Shown here: piece after piece, positions 49,927 to 57,838 of the stretch
How positions within the stretch are numbered: the stretch's first letter is position 1
Layout of the letters: every line of letters begins with the position of its first letter
Source: Variovorax sp. PBL-E5
GTDB lineage: Bacteria; Pseudomonadota; Gammaproteobacteria; Burkholderiales; Burkholderiaceae_C
Direction: 5' to 3'
Assembly (NCBI RefSeq): GCF_901827185.1
Contig: NZ_LR594672.1
Span: 434,001 to 498,000, forward strand
DNA length: 64,000 nucleotides
Translations under genes and position numbers: made by a program
The notes under the pieces: model-generated
What the model saw: only the letters and a program-made list of their open reading frames with translations
Told to the model about the DNA's origin: nothing
Database searches by the model: none

Positions 49927-50726
49927 CAGCTTTCCTCCTGGCGCAGCTGAAGTTGCTCCCAGACTAGGTCGACGAGGGCATCGTTTAGCTTGTACCGGCC
50001 GGTGCCCCGCCACTCCAGGCCGCGCTGCCCGGTCGCGAACTCTCCCATGACCTGCTCGCCAAGGTAGAGCTTTGCGGGGTCCCCGTCACCCGTATGCAAG
50101 CGCAGCGTCACAACGCCGTAGTCGTTTGGCTCGTTGTAGTAGACGCCATCGCTGTTGCCCTCCACCTCGAACAGGTCGAGCACAGCACGGATGGTGGGCC
50201 TGTCGAATTCTCGAGCTGCGACAGCATCTCCACTGGGCTCTCCAACAGCGGTCGATTCCGCTTCCTCGCCCTCGTGTTGGCCACGCGAAGGCGGGGTTCT
50301 GTTCCTAAAGGCGTCAACTGCCGCGTCGAGCTCGTCGCTTGCGATGCAAGTACCAGCGCCGGCGGCCGGTTGCAGGCCTTCAAACTTGAACGCAGGGCCA
50401 GCGGCCGTCTCTTCGACCCTCACCCGCTTGCGCAGCTGGACGTAGCGCAGCGCATTATCCTGAAGGCCTCGGGACGGGTACGGTGCGGCTCGCGCCAAGT
50501 CACCGCAAACGTCGCACTGCATCCGTTGCCAGCCTAGAGCATCGAGGGCATCCCAGTCGACAGGCTCCTCCTGCGGCGCCTTCGTCTTCGCGGCCAGGGC
50601 CTTGAAAAGGGCGTCCGCGAAGGCGAGGGTGTCCGACCAGGGTTCGGTGGACCCTGAAGTCGTCTTTCGCCGTAGCGCGATGACTTCTTCGGGCGTGAGG
50701 ATGGGATAGGCAGGGGATTGGCTCAT
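49926..50726 (-). CDS. Hypothetical protein (266 aa), first gene of a five-gene operon
   Basis: 266 residues (MSQSPAYPILTPEEVIALRR). A C-x2-C pair occurs in WQRMQCDVCGDLARAAPYPS, possibly with other ligands. The C-terminal third, VYYNEPNDYGVVTLRLHTGD then GRYKLNDALVDLVWEQLQLR, is better ordered. A strong sigma70 promoter lies ~55 nt upstream. Four downstream genes overlap or nearly overlap in series. Function unknown. Confidence 0.75.
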   Translation of the reverse strand: MSQSPAYPILTPEEVIALRRKTTSGSTEPWSDTLAFADALFKALAAKTKAPQEEPVDWDALDALGWQRMQCDVCGDLARAAPYPSRGLQDNALRYVQLRKRVRVEETAAGPAFKFEGLQPAAGAGTCIASDELDAAVDAFRNRTPPSRGQHEGEEAESTAVGEPSGDAVAAREFDRPTIRAVLDLFEVEGNSDGVYYNEPNDYGVVTLRLHTGDGDPAKLYLGEQVMGEFATGQRGLEWRGTGRYKLNDALVDLVWEQLQLRQEES

Positions 50727-50779
50727 AGGCGCCTGGGGAGAGGAGAAAGGCGGGAGCTGTCCCGCGGGCTTCGGCGTTC

Positions 50780-50808
50780 ATTATAGAGCCTTTTAGATGC
50801 ACTATCAA
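50780..50808 (-). promoter_or_regulatory. Strong sigma70 promoter of the five-gene operon
   Basis: TTGATA-N17-TATAAT on the minus strand, ~55 nt before the first ATG. The spacer contains TGCATCTAAAAG, which recurs in the promoter at 53064-53092. Confidence 0.75.
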
Positions 50809-50831
50809 CACCGTCACTGCACATCTAAAGC

Positions 50832-50859
50832 ACAAAAAGCGCCCAAGGGCGCCTTTTTG
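50832..50859 (-). terminator. Terminator of the 718-aa gene
   Basis: AAAAAGGCGCCC-TT-GGGCGCTTTTT on the minus strand, a strong symmetric stem after the stop at 50872. Confidence 0.9.
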
Positions 50860-50871
50860 GAATGTCGCTGT

Positions 50872-53028
50872 TTAGGCGGCGACGGCGGCCTCCGAACGCT
50901 TCCGCGGCCTTCCCACATGCGGGCGGTTCACGAAGTGTCGCTGGATGTGCAGCCCGTCGGCGGCGCCGAACACCTTGACCTTCTCGCTGTCGAAATCGGC
51001 AACAGCCGCTGCCGGGACGTAGAGCTTCGGGGTGTTGCCAGTGTGGGTTGTCACCATGTGGGGCCCGCACGCATTCAGCCTGGCCAATCGACGGCTGGGC
51101 ATCAGAGGATGCGGGACCAGCTCGAATCGCGCCCCTGGCACGAAGCCGTAGTCTGCGAGCCATGCGCCCTGAACCTGAATGCGGCTTTCACCTGGCGGGA
51201 GGTCGTACAGCGACGTGTTCTTGCCAGAAGGTGCGTGGAGGGGCACCGTCAGACCGCCTATGGAAGCCGTGGGGGCCTTGGAGCCTTGGACGGCGGCGCC
51301 CTCGTGCCTGGAAACAAAGCGCTGAATTCTCAGGGAACCGAGCGGGATGCGTTGTGCCTTCTTGCACTGCCGGCCCAACTCGCTGTCAGGGGTGGTGAGC
51401 AAGATTCCGTCGCGCGTCACAATCGCCCGGACAACTTCCGTACTCGCCACGTCGAACAGCGTGGTGCCCACGAATTGACGGGGCATGTCGGACCTTGTTT
51501 GGTCGTAGGGGCGCAGCGTCTTCGACGACGTCTCATTCCCGCGCCGAATCATCGTGACGTTGGTGTATCGCGTGAAGGCCAGCGGGTCATTGAGCTCGAT
51601 GCCTGCGAGCTTCCAGATGAGGCCGGCGAGGATGGCTAGGCGGTTGCCTGTGGCATCCGTTACCTTGCAGTCCTTCCACGCAAGAACAACAGCGTCAGCG
51701 GTCGGATACGGCGCGCTGACGAGGTCAACGACGTCATCATCTACGCGAGGGTTGCGCTCGAGCCGGGTAGGCTCGAGACCTCGGGCGAGCTTACGCGCGT
51801 CTTCTTCGGTCGTGAGGATGACGTAGCCTGGGCCTTGAACCAGCGCGTGCTTCGCCGGCGTGACTTCAGGGCTCAGTCCAACGTGGTTGACCACAAAGCC
51901 TCCTTCCGAGGTGACGGAAAACATGCCGCCGCGGTTGCCGGCCCAGATGAGTGCTCTGCCTTCAAAGGTAGCGATATTGAGGCCTTGGCGGGGTTCGAGC
52001 CCGGCCGCACGGAGCGTCCGCATTGGCACTCGCAGGGACGTGCACCCCTGCGAATCGGCCCGCAGGACCACTGCCTCGGGCTTGGCAAGCCTTGGCCAGC
52101 TGGCGAGGGCCGGGTACATCAGGCGCACACCGCCGACCGCAACGCTGCCCCGCGACCAACCGTGAGGCGGTTCCTCGCTATCCTCAGCTGGCGTAAACGG
52201 TCCAGCGTCGGCAGCCGCCTTCGTTGCCACTGGCACGTTGTCTGCGGCCTCGCGCGCCTCTAGCCCGAAGTCGGAGAGCGGCCGTGACATGCCTACCAAG
52301 GCAACGGCACCGTCCATTGCAATCATCCGCACGGCGTCGCCCTCGACGGACGCGGCCCCGATGGGTCCAATTCGGAAGTAGGGATAGGCCTTGCCGCCCG
52401 CGGAAGGCCGGTAGGTCAACCGACCGTTGGCGCGCTGCTCCTCCACGCGTTCGATGAGGAGGCCGTCGGCATGGCGGGTGATGCGCGTCGGCGACTGGGG
52501 TCCGAACCCGGCGACTTCCCACAGCTTGCCGGAGACCGTCAGGTGCTTGCGCTCTCCGTGCGTCTTGAGCAGGATGTGCCAGGCAAGCCCGCGGCGAGAA
52601 GGCACAGGTGCCTTGCTCGTCGCCAGTTCCTGCTTGTTCGGTAGGGGGAGGGTCGGAACGGACTTGAAGTCGGCGACGCCCCGCCGGCTTGGCATCAACA
52701 GGAGGTACCCCTTACCAATCAGCAGCAGCGACTGCTCTTGCAGTCCGGCAGGCAGGCGAGAACTGGTCAGACGCACACCAAGCCTGGGCGAGACGGCTAC
52801 GGAATCGCCGCAAAGAGCCTCCGGGCCGCCGGCCGTGACAAGCGCGATGTCCTGGAACGAGGTGACAAACACCTCGCGCACGTGGGCCATGCTGGCGGCT
52901 GCCAGCGCCGCGTTGGGAATGAGCAATTGTCTGTAGCCGGCAGGCTGCACGACCTTGGGCACGTGCTGCAGCAAGGGCGCGGTGAGCTCGGGGCAGGTCG
53001 GAGAGGCGGGATAGGGGACAGCGCGCAC
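50872..53028 (-). CDS. Large protein of repeated SymE/AbrB-like units (718 aa)
   Basis: 718 residues. Several ~35-residue stretches fit the SymE-type SpoVT-AbrB swapped-hairpin pattern G-x-W/L-x-x-x-GF-x-x-G/S-x-x-x-x-x-x-x-x-G-L-x-I: LTVSGKLWEVAGFGPQSPTR then ITRHADGLLIERV; LIWKLAGIELNDPLAFTRYT; VQGAWLADYGFVPGARFELV; and the C-terminal VKVFGAADGLHIQRHF. The protein looks like two copies of the module found once in the neighbouring 384-residue protein, joined near residue 305 (MYPALASWPRL). It ends in a basic AT-hook-like HVGRPRKRSEA. DNA binding is plausible. It has its own promoter (53064) and terminator. Confidence 0.8.
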   Translation of the reverse strand: MRAVPYPASPTCPELTAPLLQHVPKVVQPAGYRQLLIPNAALAAASMAHVREVFVTSFQDIALVTAGGPEALCGDSVAVSPRLGVRLTSSRLPAGLQEQSLLLIGKGYLLLMPSRRGVADFKSVPTLPLPNKQELATSKAPVPSRRGLAWHILLKTHGERKHLTVSGKLWEVAGFGPQSPTRITRHADGLLIERVEEQRANGRLTYRPSAGGKAYPYFRIGPIGAASVEGDAVRMIAMDGAVALVGMSRPLSDFGLEAREAADNVPVATKAAADAGPFTPAEDSEEPPHGWSRGSVAVGGVRLMYPALASWPRLAKPEAVVLRADSQGCTSLRVPMRTLRAAGLEPRQGLNIATFEGRALIWAGNRGGMFSVTSEGGFVVNHVGLSPEVTPAKHALVQGPGYVILTTEEDARKLARGLEPTRLERNPRVDDDVVDLVSAPYPTADAVVLAWKDCKVTDATGNRLAILAGLIWKLAGIELNDPLAFTRYTNVTMIRRGNETSSKTLRPYDQTRSDMPRQFVGTTLFDVASTEVVRAIVTRDGILLTTPDSELGRQCKKAQRIPLGSLRIQRFVSRHEGAAVQGSKAPTASIGGLTVPLHAPSGKNTSLYDLPPGESRIQVQGAWLADYGFVPGARFELVPHPLMPSRRLARLNACGPHMVTTHTGNTPKLYVPAAAVADFDSEKVKVFGAADGLHIQRHFVNRPHVGRPRKRSEAAVAA

Positions 53029-53063
53029 AGGCTTGCTTTCTGGATTGACCGTTGGAAAGCAGG

Positions 53064-53092
53064 ATTGTAGGGTCTTTTAGATGCATTAGCAA
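53064..53092 (-). promoter_or_regulatory. Sigma70 promoter of the 718-aa gene
   Basis: TTGCTA-N17-TACAAT on the minus strand. The spacer carries ATGCATCTAAAAG, nearly identical to the spacer of the promoter at 50780-50808, suggesting a shared regulator site between -35 and -10. Confidence 0.7.
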
Positions 53093-53162
53093 TACCGCCA
53101 CTGTTGCCTAAAACGAAAGCGGCGCCTTATAGCACCGCCTTGCTGACCGTCACGTCGCGGTA

Positions 53163-54317
53163 CTAACTCGCGAAGTGCTGCTGGATATGCAGTCCGTCAC
53201 GGGTACCAATGACCTTGACGGCAGGGCTTCGGAAGTGCGAGACCGTCTCCAGTGGCAAATCGAGCGCCGCGTGCGAGGCGTTGAGAGGAGTCTCCCCGAC
53301 AAGAAACGCGCCCTCCTTATCCAGGACGGCGAGGACTCGAGAGCGGACAACCGGGTCCTGCTCGAGCGAGTAGCGCTGGCCCGGGTGGAAGCCGTAGTTG
53401 GTCAGCCACGCACCCGTGACGATGAGGTTGGGCATCTCCCGGTCAAGGGGCACCACCGTTGTGTTCGCGGGCGAAACCCGCAGCGCCTCTTCCGCGGTCG
53501 CCGGAGTGTCATAGTCGCGGCGGTCGTCGGCGATAAGGGCAAAGTCGCGCAGCGACCTGGCCACGCCAACCAATGCGATTGCGCCGTCCATGGCGACAAC
53601 CCGTACCGTGTCACCTTCGATGGTCGACAAGACCGCCCGGCCGAAGCGTTTGCCGCCGTAGGCACGCTTGCCCCGAGCCATCTTCGAACGCAGCTGGCTA
53701 TTGGCTTCCTCTGCGGCGACCTGCTCGATGAGGACGCCGTCCATGTAGCGGGTCACCCGCAGCGGCGAGTCAAGCTCGAAGCCTGCGACGCTCCACACAT
53801 TGCCGGTGACGTCCAGGCACCGCTGTGCGCGACCATAGGCCGCCGTGGTGAGCTCGCGCCACAGCAGGCCCTTGCGCGCGGGCAGGGGCGCGTCGACGTG
53901 GGCCACGGTCTCCTCTTTGAGCAAGCCCTCGTTTTTCTCGAACTCCGGCAGGTGCTGGTAGCGGGCGGCTTCCGAGCCAGAAACGACGGCAACGAAGCCT
54001 GGGCCTGCTAGCAGGATGGAGTCTCGGTGAAGCACGGAAGGCAGGCGCGACATCGTCAACTGCAGCACGGCGCCGCGCTCCGAGCTTCCGGCAAGCGCAC
54101 GGCGCTGGCCACCGTGGCGGGAGCTCGCGGTCACAAGGGCGCCGTCCCCGAAGGTGGAGACGAAAACAGCGGCGCGGCCTGAAAGGCCAGCAGCGGCAAG
54201 CATGCGGGCAGGGATGACGAGGAAGCGCCGCCCAGCGTTCGGCGCACCGTATTGAAAGGCATCGCATCGGGCGACGGGGTCGGCCAGCTTTGGCCAAGCA
54301 GCGAGAGAGGGGTACAT
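53163..54317 (-). CDS. SymE/AbrB-like repeat protein (384 aa), paralogue of the 718-aa protein
   Basis: 384 residues (MYPSLAAWPKLADPVARCDA). It shares the whole module of the larger neighbour: N-terminal RRFLVIPARMLAAAGLSGRA, then LTMSRLPSVLHRDSILLAGP, the SymE-like unit CLDVTGNVWSVAGFELDSPL followed by RVTRYMDGVLIEQV, and the C-terminal unit VTGAWLTNYGFHPGQRYSLE ending VKVIGTRDGLHIQQHFAS. Each W-x-x-x-GF-x-x-G core matches the SymE swapped-hairpin signature. No catalytic residues stand out. Probably arose with its neighbour by tandem duplication. DNA- or RNA-binding is inferred from the fold only. Confidence 0.8.
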   Translation of the reverse strand: MYPSLAAWPKLADPVARCDAFQYGAPNAGRRFLVIPARMLAAAGLSGRAAVFVSTFGDGALVTASSRHGGQRRALAGSSERGAVLQLTMSRLPSVLHRDSILLAGPGFVAVVSGSEAARYQHLPEFEKNEGLLKEETVAHVDAPLPARKGLLWRELTTAAYGRAQRCLDVTGNVWSVAGFELDSPLRVTRYMDGVLIEQVAAEEANSQLRSKMARGKRAYGGKRFGRAVLSTIEGDTVRVVAMDGAIALVGVARSLRDFALIADDRRDYDTPATAEEALRVSPANTTVVPLDREMPNLIVTGAWLTNYGFHPGQRYSLEQDPVVRSRVLAVLDKEGAFLVGETPLNASHAALDLPLETVSHFRSPAVKVIGTRDGLHIQQHFAS

Positions 54318-55132
54318 GGTTGACAGGAACGAGGGTCAAAATCGAAAAAACGACATCTGCTCGTCCCGGCATTGGGCGCAAAACTAGAGCGCCGCCCGGA
54401 ACCAAGAAACCACGTATTGAGAGACACGCTTCGGTAGAGGCAGAAAGGAAAAGAGACCGCGCTGCGCCGACTATCGTGAGCCTTAAAAGGTCTCACGTCG
54501 CTGGTACAGGCGGTCGTCGGTTTTGCGCAAGGGTCATCGTCGTAAGCTAGACGGCCGCCCTAAGGCAACCGTCGCACTGCGTATAGGCACCCCGGAAAAT
54601 GATGGGTTAACCCTTAGCATATAGAGGGGCACGTCCATACGCGCGCAGTTCCATTGCCGGGCGGCCGCCCGCCGGCCGCCGCGGAGAACACCAAACGAGA
54701 GCCGCCTGGTGCGCAGTGCCGTGACTTGAGTGCCGAGCGGTTCCCGCCCGCGTCCCGCCCTGTAAATGCCCCAGGCGAGAAAGACCGCCCCAAGTGGGCG
54801 GGTTCGCGGGCGGGCAAATTGCTTTCCAAAGGTCCGGGAGCTCTGCACGTTCGTACCCGTGCCACGCCCGCCCCAACGACCAGCTACTCGCCAAGGCCGG
54901 TGAGCCAACGAGTAATGGGAGCCGCTGGCGAAGCGCAGGGCGCACGCGCTTTCCCTGCCTTGCGCCATTGGCCTGAACGGGTGGGTCCTACATAATCGCC
55001 CGTACGCCTCAGCCAGGGGCAGGAGTGGCCCATGACCTCCATTTTCCCGACGGCTTCCGAGTCTAACGGCCACCTGCCGCCGCCATTGCTGCACATTGCC
55101 CAGCCCCGTCCAAGGTGCGCGGCGCGGATGCC
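54318..55132. other. Gene-free stretch
   Basis: About 810 nt in which I see no convincing gene. Long frames on both strands are rich in Arg/Gly/Pro and lack start signals. An 86-codon plus-strand frame (54290-54550) is lysine/arginine-rich and not supported. CTTAAAAGGTCTCACG near 54482 could belong to the promoter region of the 384-residue gene. Confidence 0.4.
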
Positions 55133-55720
55133 ATGACGACCCGTTTCCAGTCAACTCTCCTTTCCAATTGGGGAGCTCGCGCTTCGGCACTAAAGGTGGA
55201 GCACCGGTCTCTGGCCGAGACTCCAGCGACGACATATGTGGCTTGGCATCGTCGCGGTAGCTGCCGCCACCATTGCTGGCAGCTCATTGGTTGCTCAGGT
55301 CTCGAAGGACCCAATGGTCTTGCTCGGTCTAGGATGGCTCAGCCTCCTTGGAGCCTTGTGCACTGCCGTGAGCTCCTTCCTGAACTACGGCAAGACAGCT
55401 GAAGCGCACCGCTTGGCCGCGGACAGCTAAGAGAGCATCCGGCGCAGCGTCGAAGTTATCGCTGCGGGACCCAAAGTCCAAAAATCCGCGCTTCAGCAGG
55501 AGAGCTGATGGAACTGGAAAGGCGCTTCCAGGCTGCCGACAAAATTGCGCCACTCCGGGTTCGAGGGGTGGTCGGCGGCGGCGGGGATGACGACGACGAT
55601 GACGACGATGACGACGGCGATGATGATGACGACATCGACGAGGTCGATGACAACGACTTCGAACGAGTTCTTGCACGCCGAAATCGTGGACAAAGGGAAG
55701 TACGCACGCCGCTACGCTAG
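55133..55720 (+). pseudogene. SLATT-like two-TM membrane protein, broken
   Basis: From an ATG at 55133 the frame reads MTTRFQSTLLSNWGARASAL then KVEHRSLAETPATT, fitting the SLATT N-terminal helix. Near 55226-55240 coding moves to another frame: MWLGIVAVAAATIAGSSLVA, GLGWLSLLGALCTAVSSFLN, YGKTAEAHRLAADS, the two membrane helices and conserved FLNY..AEAHR..A of SLATT domains. A TAA at 55428 replaces the residue (usually Tyr) before ESIRRSVEVIAAG. A further frame from 55508 reads MELERRFQAADKIAPL and a run of ten Asp. At least one frameshift and one nonsense codon are needed to join these parts. SLATT proteins are pore-forming effectors in anti-phage systems; this copy is probably dead. Confidence 0.55.
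55586..55635. repeat. GAC/GAT trinucleotide tract
   Basis: About 16 consecutive GAC or GAT codons (with one GGC) encoding an Asp run in the 55508 frame. Prone to slippage; may contribute to the frame changes in this stretch. Confidence 0.8.
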
Positions 55721-55894
55721 CAGCGACCCCAATGCTAGGCAATGGTGGCGCCAGCGGCATTGCACGCCCCCGGTGGCTCACTGAATCTGGTCTTCCCGTT
55801 GTTCCCTCCGCGGGGCGGCAAGCAATGGTTTTCAAAGTAACCAAGCGCCTTTGGTCGTTCGCTACAGGTCACAGGAAACAACCTAGGACGACCT

Positions 55895-56284
55895 GTGCCT
55901 TTCGACAAAGAAACCTGCCCCTACTGCGCCGACCCTCACTGCGAAGCTGATTTCACAGACGTAGGGGTGGGATACGTTCAGACAGGTCCGTACCACTGCT
56001 ACGCCTGCGGCGCAACTGAAGTTGGCGGCTTCGACACCTCGACACCGTCGGCCGACGAGCTGCGAATCGGCTGGTACGCGCCCAATAGCCCGAACCTGCC
56101 CGACACAATCTCCAGCCTGAACGGTCAGTTTGTAGACGCGGAGACAGCGCTGGCGATTTACCGCCGCGGCGTCGTGGACCGCGTTCCTTTCAAGCTCTCC
56201 GTCGAGCCTGCCGAGTTTGCGCGGCTGATGGGCTTCCGTATTCAGCATTCCCGCGGCCATCCATTACTAAACGACAGCCAGTGA
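55895..56284 (+). CDS. Zinc-ribbon-like hypothetical protein
   Basis: 129 residues from a GTG at 55895 (CTAGGACG upstream); GCTACAGG lies at 55861-55868. CPYCADPHC near the N-terminus and CYACGATEVGG give four or five cysteines for a zinc ribbon. The C-terminal half (FVDAETALAIYRRGVVDRVP) looks helical. No family. Two further cysteine-rich frames follow on the same strand, so this may be the head of a zinc-ribbon gene cluster. Confidence 0.7.
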   Translation: MPFDKETCPYCADPHCEADFTDVGVGYVQTGPYHCYACGATEVGGFDTSTPSADELRIGWYAPNSPNLPDTISSLNGQFVDAETALAIYRRGVVDRVPFKLSVEPAEFARLMGFRIQHSRGHPLLNDSQ

Positions 56285-56312
56285 ACAACGCTTCGCGGGT
56301 CTCAGGCAAGCC

Positions 56313-56438
56313 ATTGCTAACTGGTGGCAACGGGTCGCCTGCCCCTGCAGCAAAACCGTGCTGCTCCATGAAGATAACGCCTGCAGCATGCGCGAATGCA
56401 CGGCTTGCGGTTCCATCCAGACCTACGGACGGCCGTGA
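56313..56438 (+). CDS. Small zinc-finger-like protein without a canonical start
   Basis: The frame reads ANWWQRVACPCSKTVLLHED then NACSMRECTACGSIQTYGRP and stops at 56438. CPC and C-x4-C-x2-C suggest a zinc site, and composition is much more protein-like than the other frames. No ATG, GTG or TTG lies between the preceding in-frame stop and the first Cys. An ATT at 56313 with CAGG 6 nt upstream is the only start-like site. It may instead be a displaced C-terminus of the 129-residue gene, or a remnant. Confidence 0.4.
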   Translation: MANWWQRVACPCSKTVLLHEDNACSMRECTACGSIQTYGRP

Positions 56439-56459
56439 GCCGTCCTCAAAAGGACATCC

Positions 56460-56954
56460 ATGAAAATTGCAATTCCCCGCCTTTACGTAGGCTACGGACC
56501 GGTGGGCCACCCAAAGGCTCGAACCTTCGACTTCGGCTTCGACAAGGAAGACTTGGGAAGCGCGCTCTACCGCTACCTGACCCACAACGCCGGCCAAGGC
56601 CTCGTGCCTACCGTCTTCTTTGACGAGTGGCTGGGCCTGGAAAAGCAGGGCTACTACATTCTCGAGGTCGTGAACGGAGAAATTCCCGACGCTGTGCTCG
56701 AAGGCTTGGAAGCGCCTGCGTGGTTTGCCCCTCGTCCCTTGGGTGAGCCCGGGCGAAAGCTACGGGAGTTCGAAAAGCTGCTTCCAAGCTACGTCCGCCC
56801 TGCTGACGTAGAGACATGGGTCGAAGGCGACCCCGCTTGCGACCACGACTTCGGGCTGGAGAGCTACGAGACCGTGGAGCGAGGAGACCAGTTCTTTGAC
56901 CGAATGAGCTGCACCCGCTGTGGCGCTGTCCACGCGATGCCCCAGGTCGACTGA
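56460..56954 (+). CDS. Hypothetical protein with a C-terminal zinc ribbon
   Basis: 164 residues, ATG with AAAGGAC 6 nt upstream. N-terminal MKIAIPRLYVGYGPVGHPKA and FDFGFDKEDLGSALYRYLTH suggest an alpha/beta domain. The C-terminus CDHDFGLESYETVERGDQFF then DRMSCTRCGAVHAM is a C-H...C-x2-C metal site. A clear terminator follows. Family unknown; its placement after two other cysteine-rich frames suggests co-expression. Confidence 0.75.
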   Translation: MKIAIPRLYVGYGPVGHPKARTFDFGFDKEDLGSALYRYLTHNAGQGLVPTVFFDEWLGLEKQGYYILEVVNGEIPDAVLEGLEAPAWFAPRPLGEPGRKLREFEKLLPSYVRPADVETWVEGDPACDHDFGLESYETVERGDQFFDRMSCTRCGAVHAMPQVD

Positions 56955-56961
56955 TTCACAA

Positions 56962-56999
56962 CCGACCCGCCAGGTTCTCCTGCGCGGGTCGTTTTCTTG
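56962..56999 (+). terminator. Rho-independent terminator
   Basis: CGACCCGC...GCGGGTCG stem followed by TTTTCTT. Confidence 0.85.
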
Positions 57000-57064
57000 C
57001 GATTCTCGGGCCCTTGCAGGCCGGCAGCAGCGCGTCCGACGTTGCGCCGAGCGCCATTGGTGCA

Positions 57065-57739
57065 CTACTGGTCTAGCTGGTACACCTGACTGCCGAGGTG
57101 GTACCGGATGGTCGTGTCGCACATGTTGGCCAGGCGGTGGGCCTCCTCTGGCACGTCCAGCTCGTCGTTGTGCCTGGTGTACTGCGCTCGAGCAACCTCC
57201 AGTGCCCGCTCCAGCTCTCGACGCAGCCAGGGTCGAAGTTGGCTTTCAGGGGGCAGCCCGTCGATGTACTCCGTCCCGAAAGCTGCAGGCGCTCGCTTGA
57301 GACTCGCGCGCAGGGCCAACGCCGCCTGGTCAAGGGCGCGCTGGCCAATCTGCACGTGGAGCAGTTCATGGTCATACACCGCGCGGAATCGGCATCCCTT
57401 CACGTCCAGCTCGCGCGCGATGTAGACCACCGCGGTATCAGCCACCAATCGGGCATTGATGTTTGTGGTCGGGCAGCCGTCGCGGTTAGGGCCAGCCTCA
57501 AACTTGACGCGGAATCCGAACTGGACATCTGTAAGGCCGTCGGCCGGGCCAGGGCGCTGAGCCTGCGCCACCCGGGTCAGCTCGTCGCGGGCGACCGTGT
57601 TGTTGAGCTCAGGCGCGACCTGGGCGGAGGTTACCTCATAGGTCCCGATAACTTCGGGGCAGGCGGCGAGAGCAGCAAGTGGGGAGAGCAGCGCCAGCGC
57701 GATAACGCACCGGCCCATGCGTAGTCGGAGAGAATTCAC
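57065..57739 (-). CDS. Putative lipoprotein metallopeptidase (HELLH motif)
   Basis: 224 residues (MNSLRLRMGRCVIALALLSP). The signal peptide ends LAALAAC, a likely lipobox, so an envelope lipoprotein is expected. VYDHELLHVQIGQRALDQAA carries HExxH, the zinc-binding motif of many metallopeptidases; no third ligand is obvious. Two other Cys pairs (DGCP, KGCR) could form disulfides. CTACAC (57769-57775) is 30 nt upstream. Peptidase activity is inferred from the motif. Confidence 0.7.
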   Translation of the reverse strand: MNSLRLRMGRCVIALALLSPLAALAACPEVIGTYEVTSAQVAPELNNTVARDELTRVAQAQRPGPADGLTDVQFGFRVKFEAGPNRDGCPTTNINARLVADTAVVYIARELDVKGCRFRAVYDHELLHVQIGQRALDQAALALRASLKRAPAAFGTEYIDGLPPESQLRPWLRRELERALEVARAQYTRHNDELDVPEEAHRLANMCDTTIRYHLGSQVYQLDQ

Positions 57740-57808
57740 GGCAACGTGGCAGCAGTAGGTCTGCGCACGTGTAGGTCCGGCGTTTAGCCGGCGTCTAGCT
57801 GTGAAAGC

Positions 57809-57836
57809 GAAGAGGCCACCTTTAGGTGGCCTCGGA
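57809..57836 (-). terminator. Terminator of the 102-aa gene
   Basis: GAGGCCACCT-AAA-GGTGGCCTC then TTCGC on the minus strand, directly after the stop at 57839. Confidence 0.65.
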
Positions 57837-57838
57837 AT

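Noticed and set aside
54534..55235. 233-codon minus-strand frame
   Set aside because: Arg/Gly/Trp-rich shadow composition, overlaps the SLATT-like pseudogene, no start signal.
55456..55707. Ser/Val/Ile-rich minus-strand proteins across the GAC/GAT tract
   Set aside because: They are translations of the simple repeat in the opposite strand, not genes.
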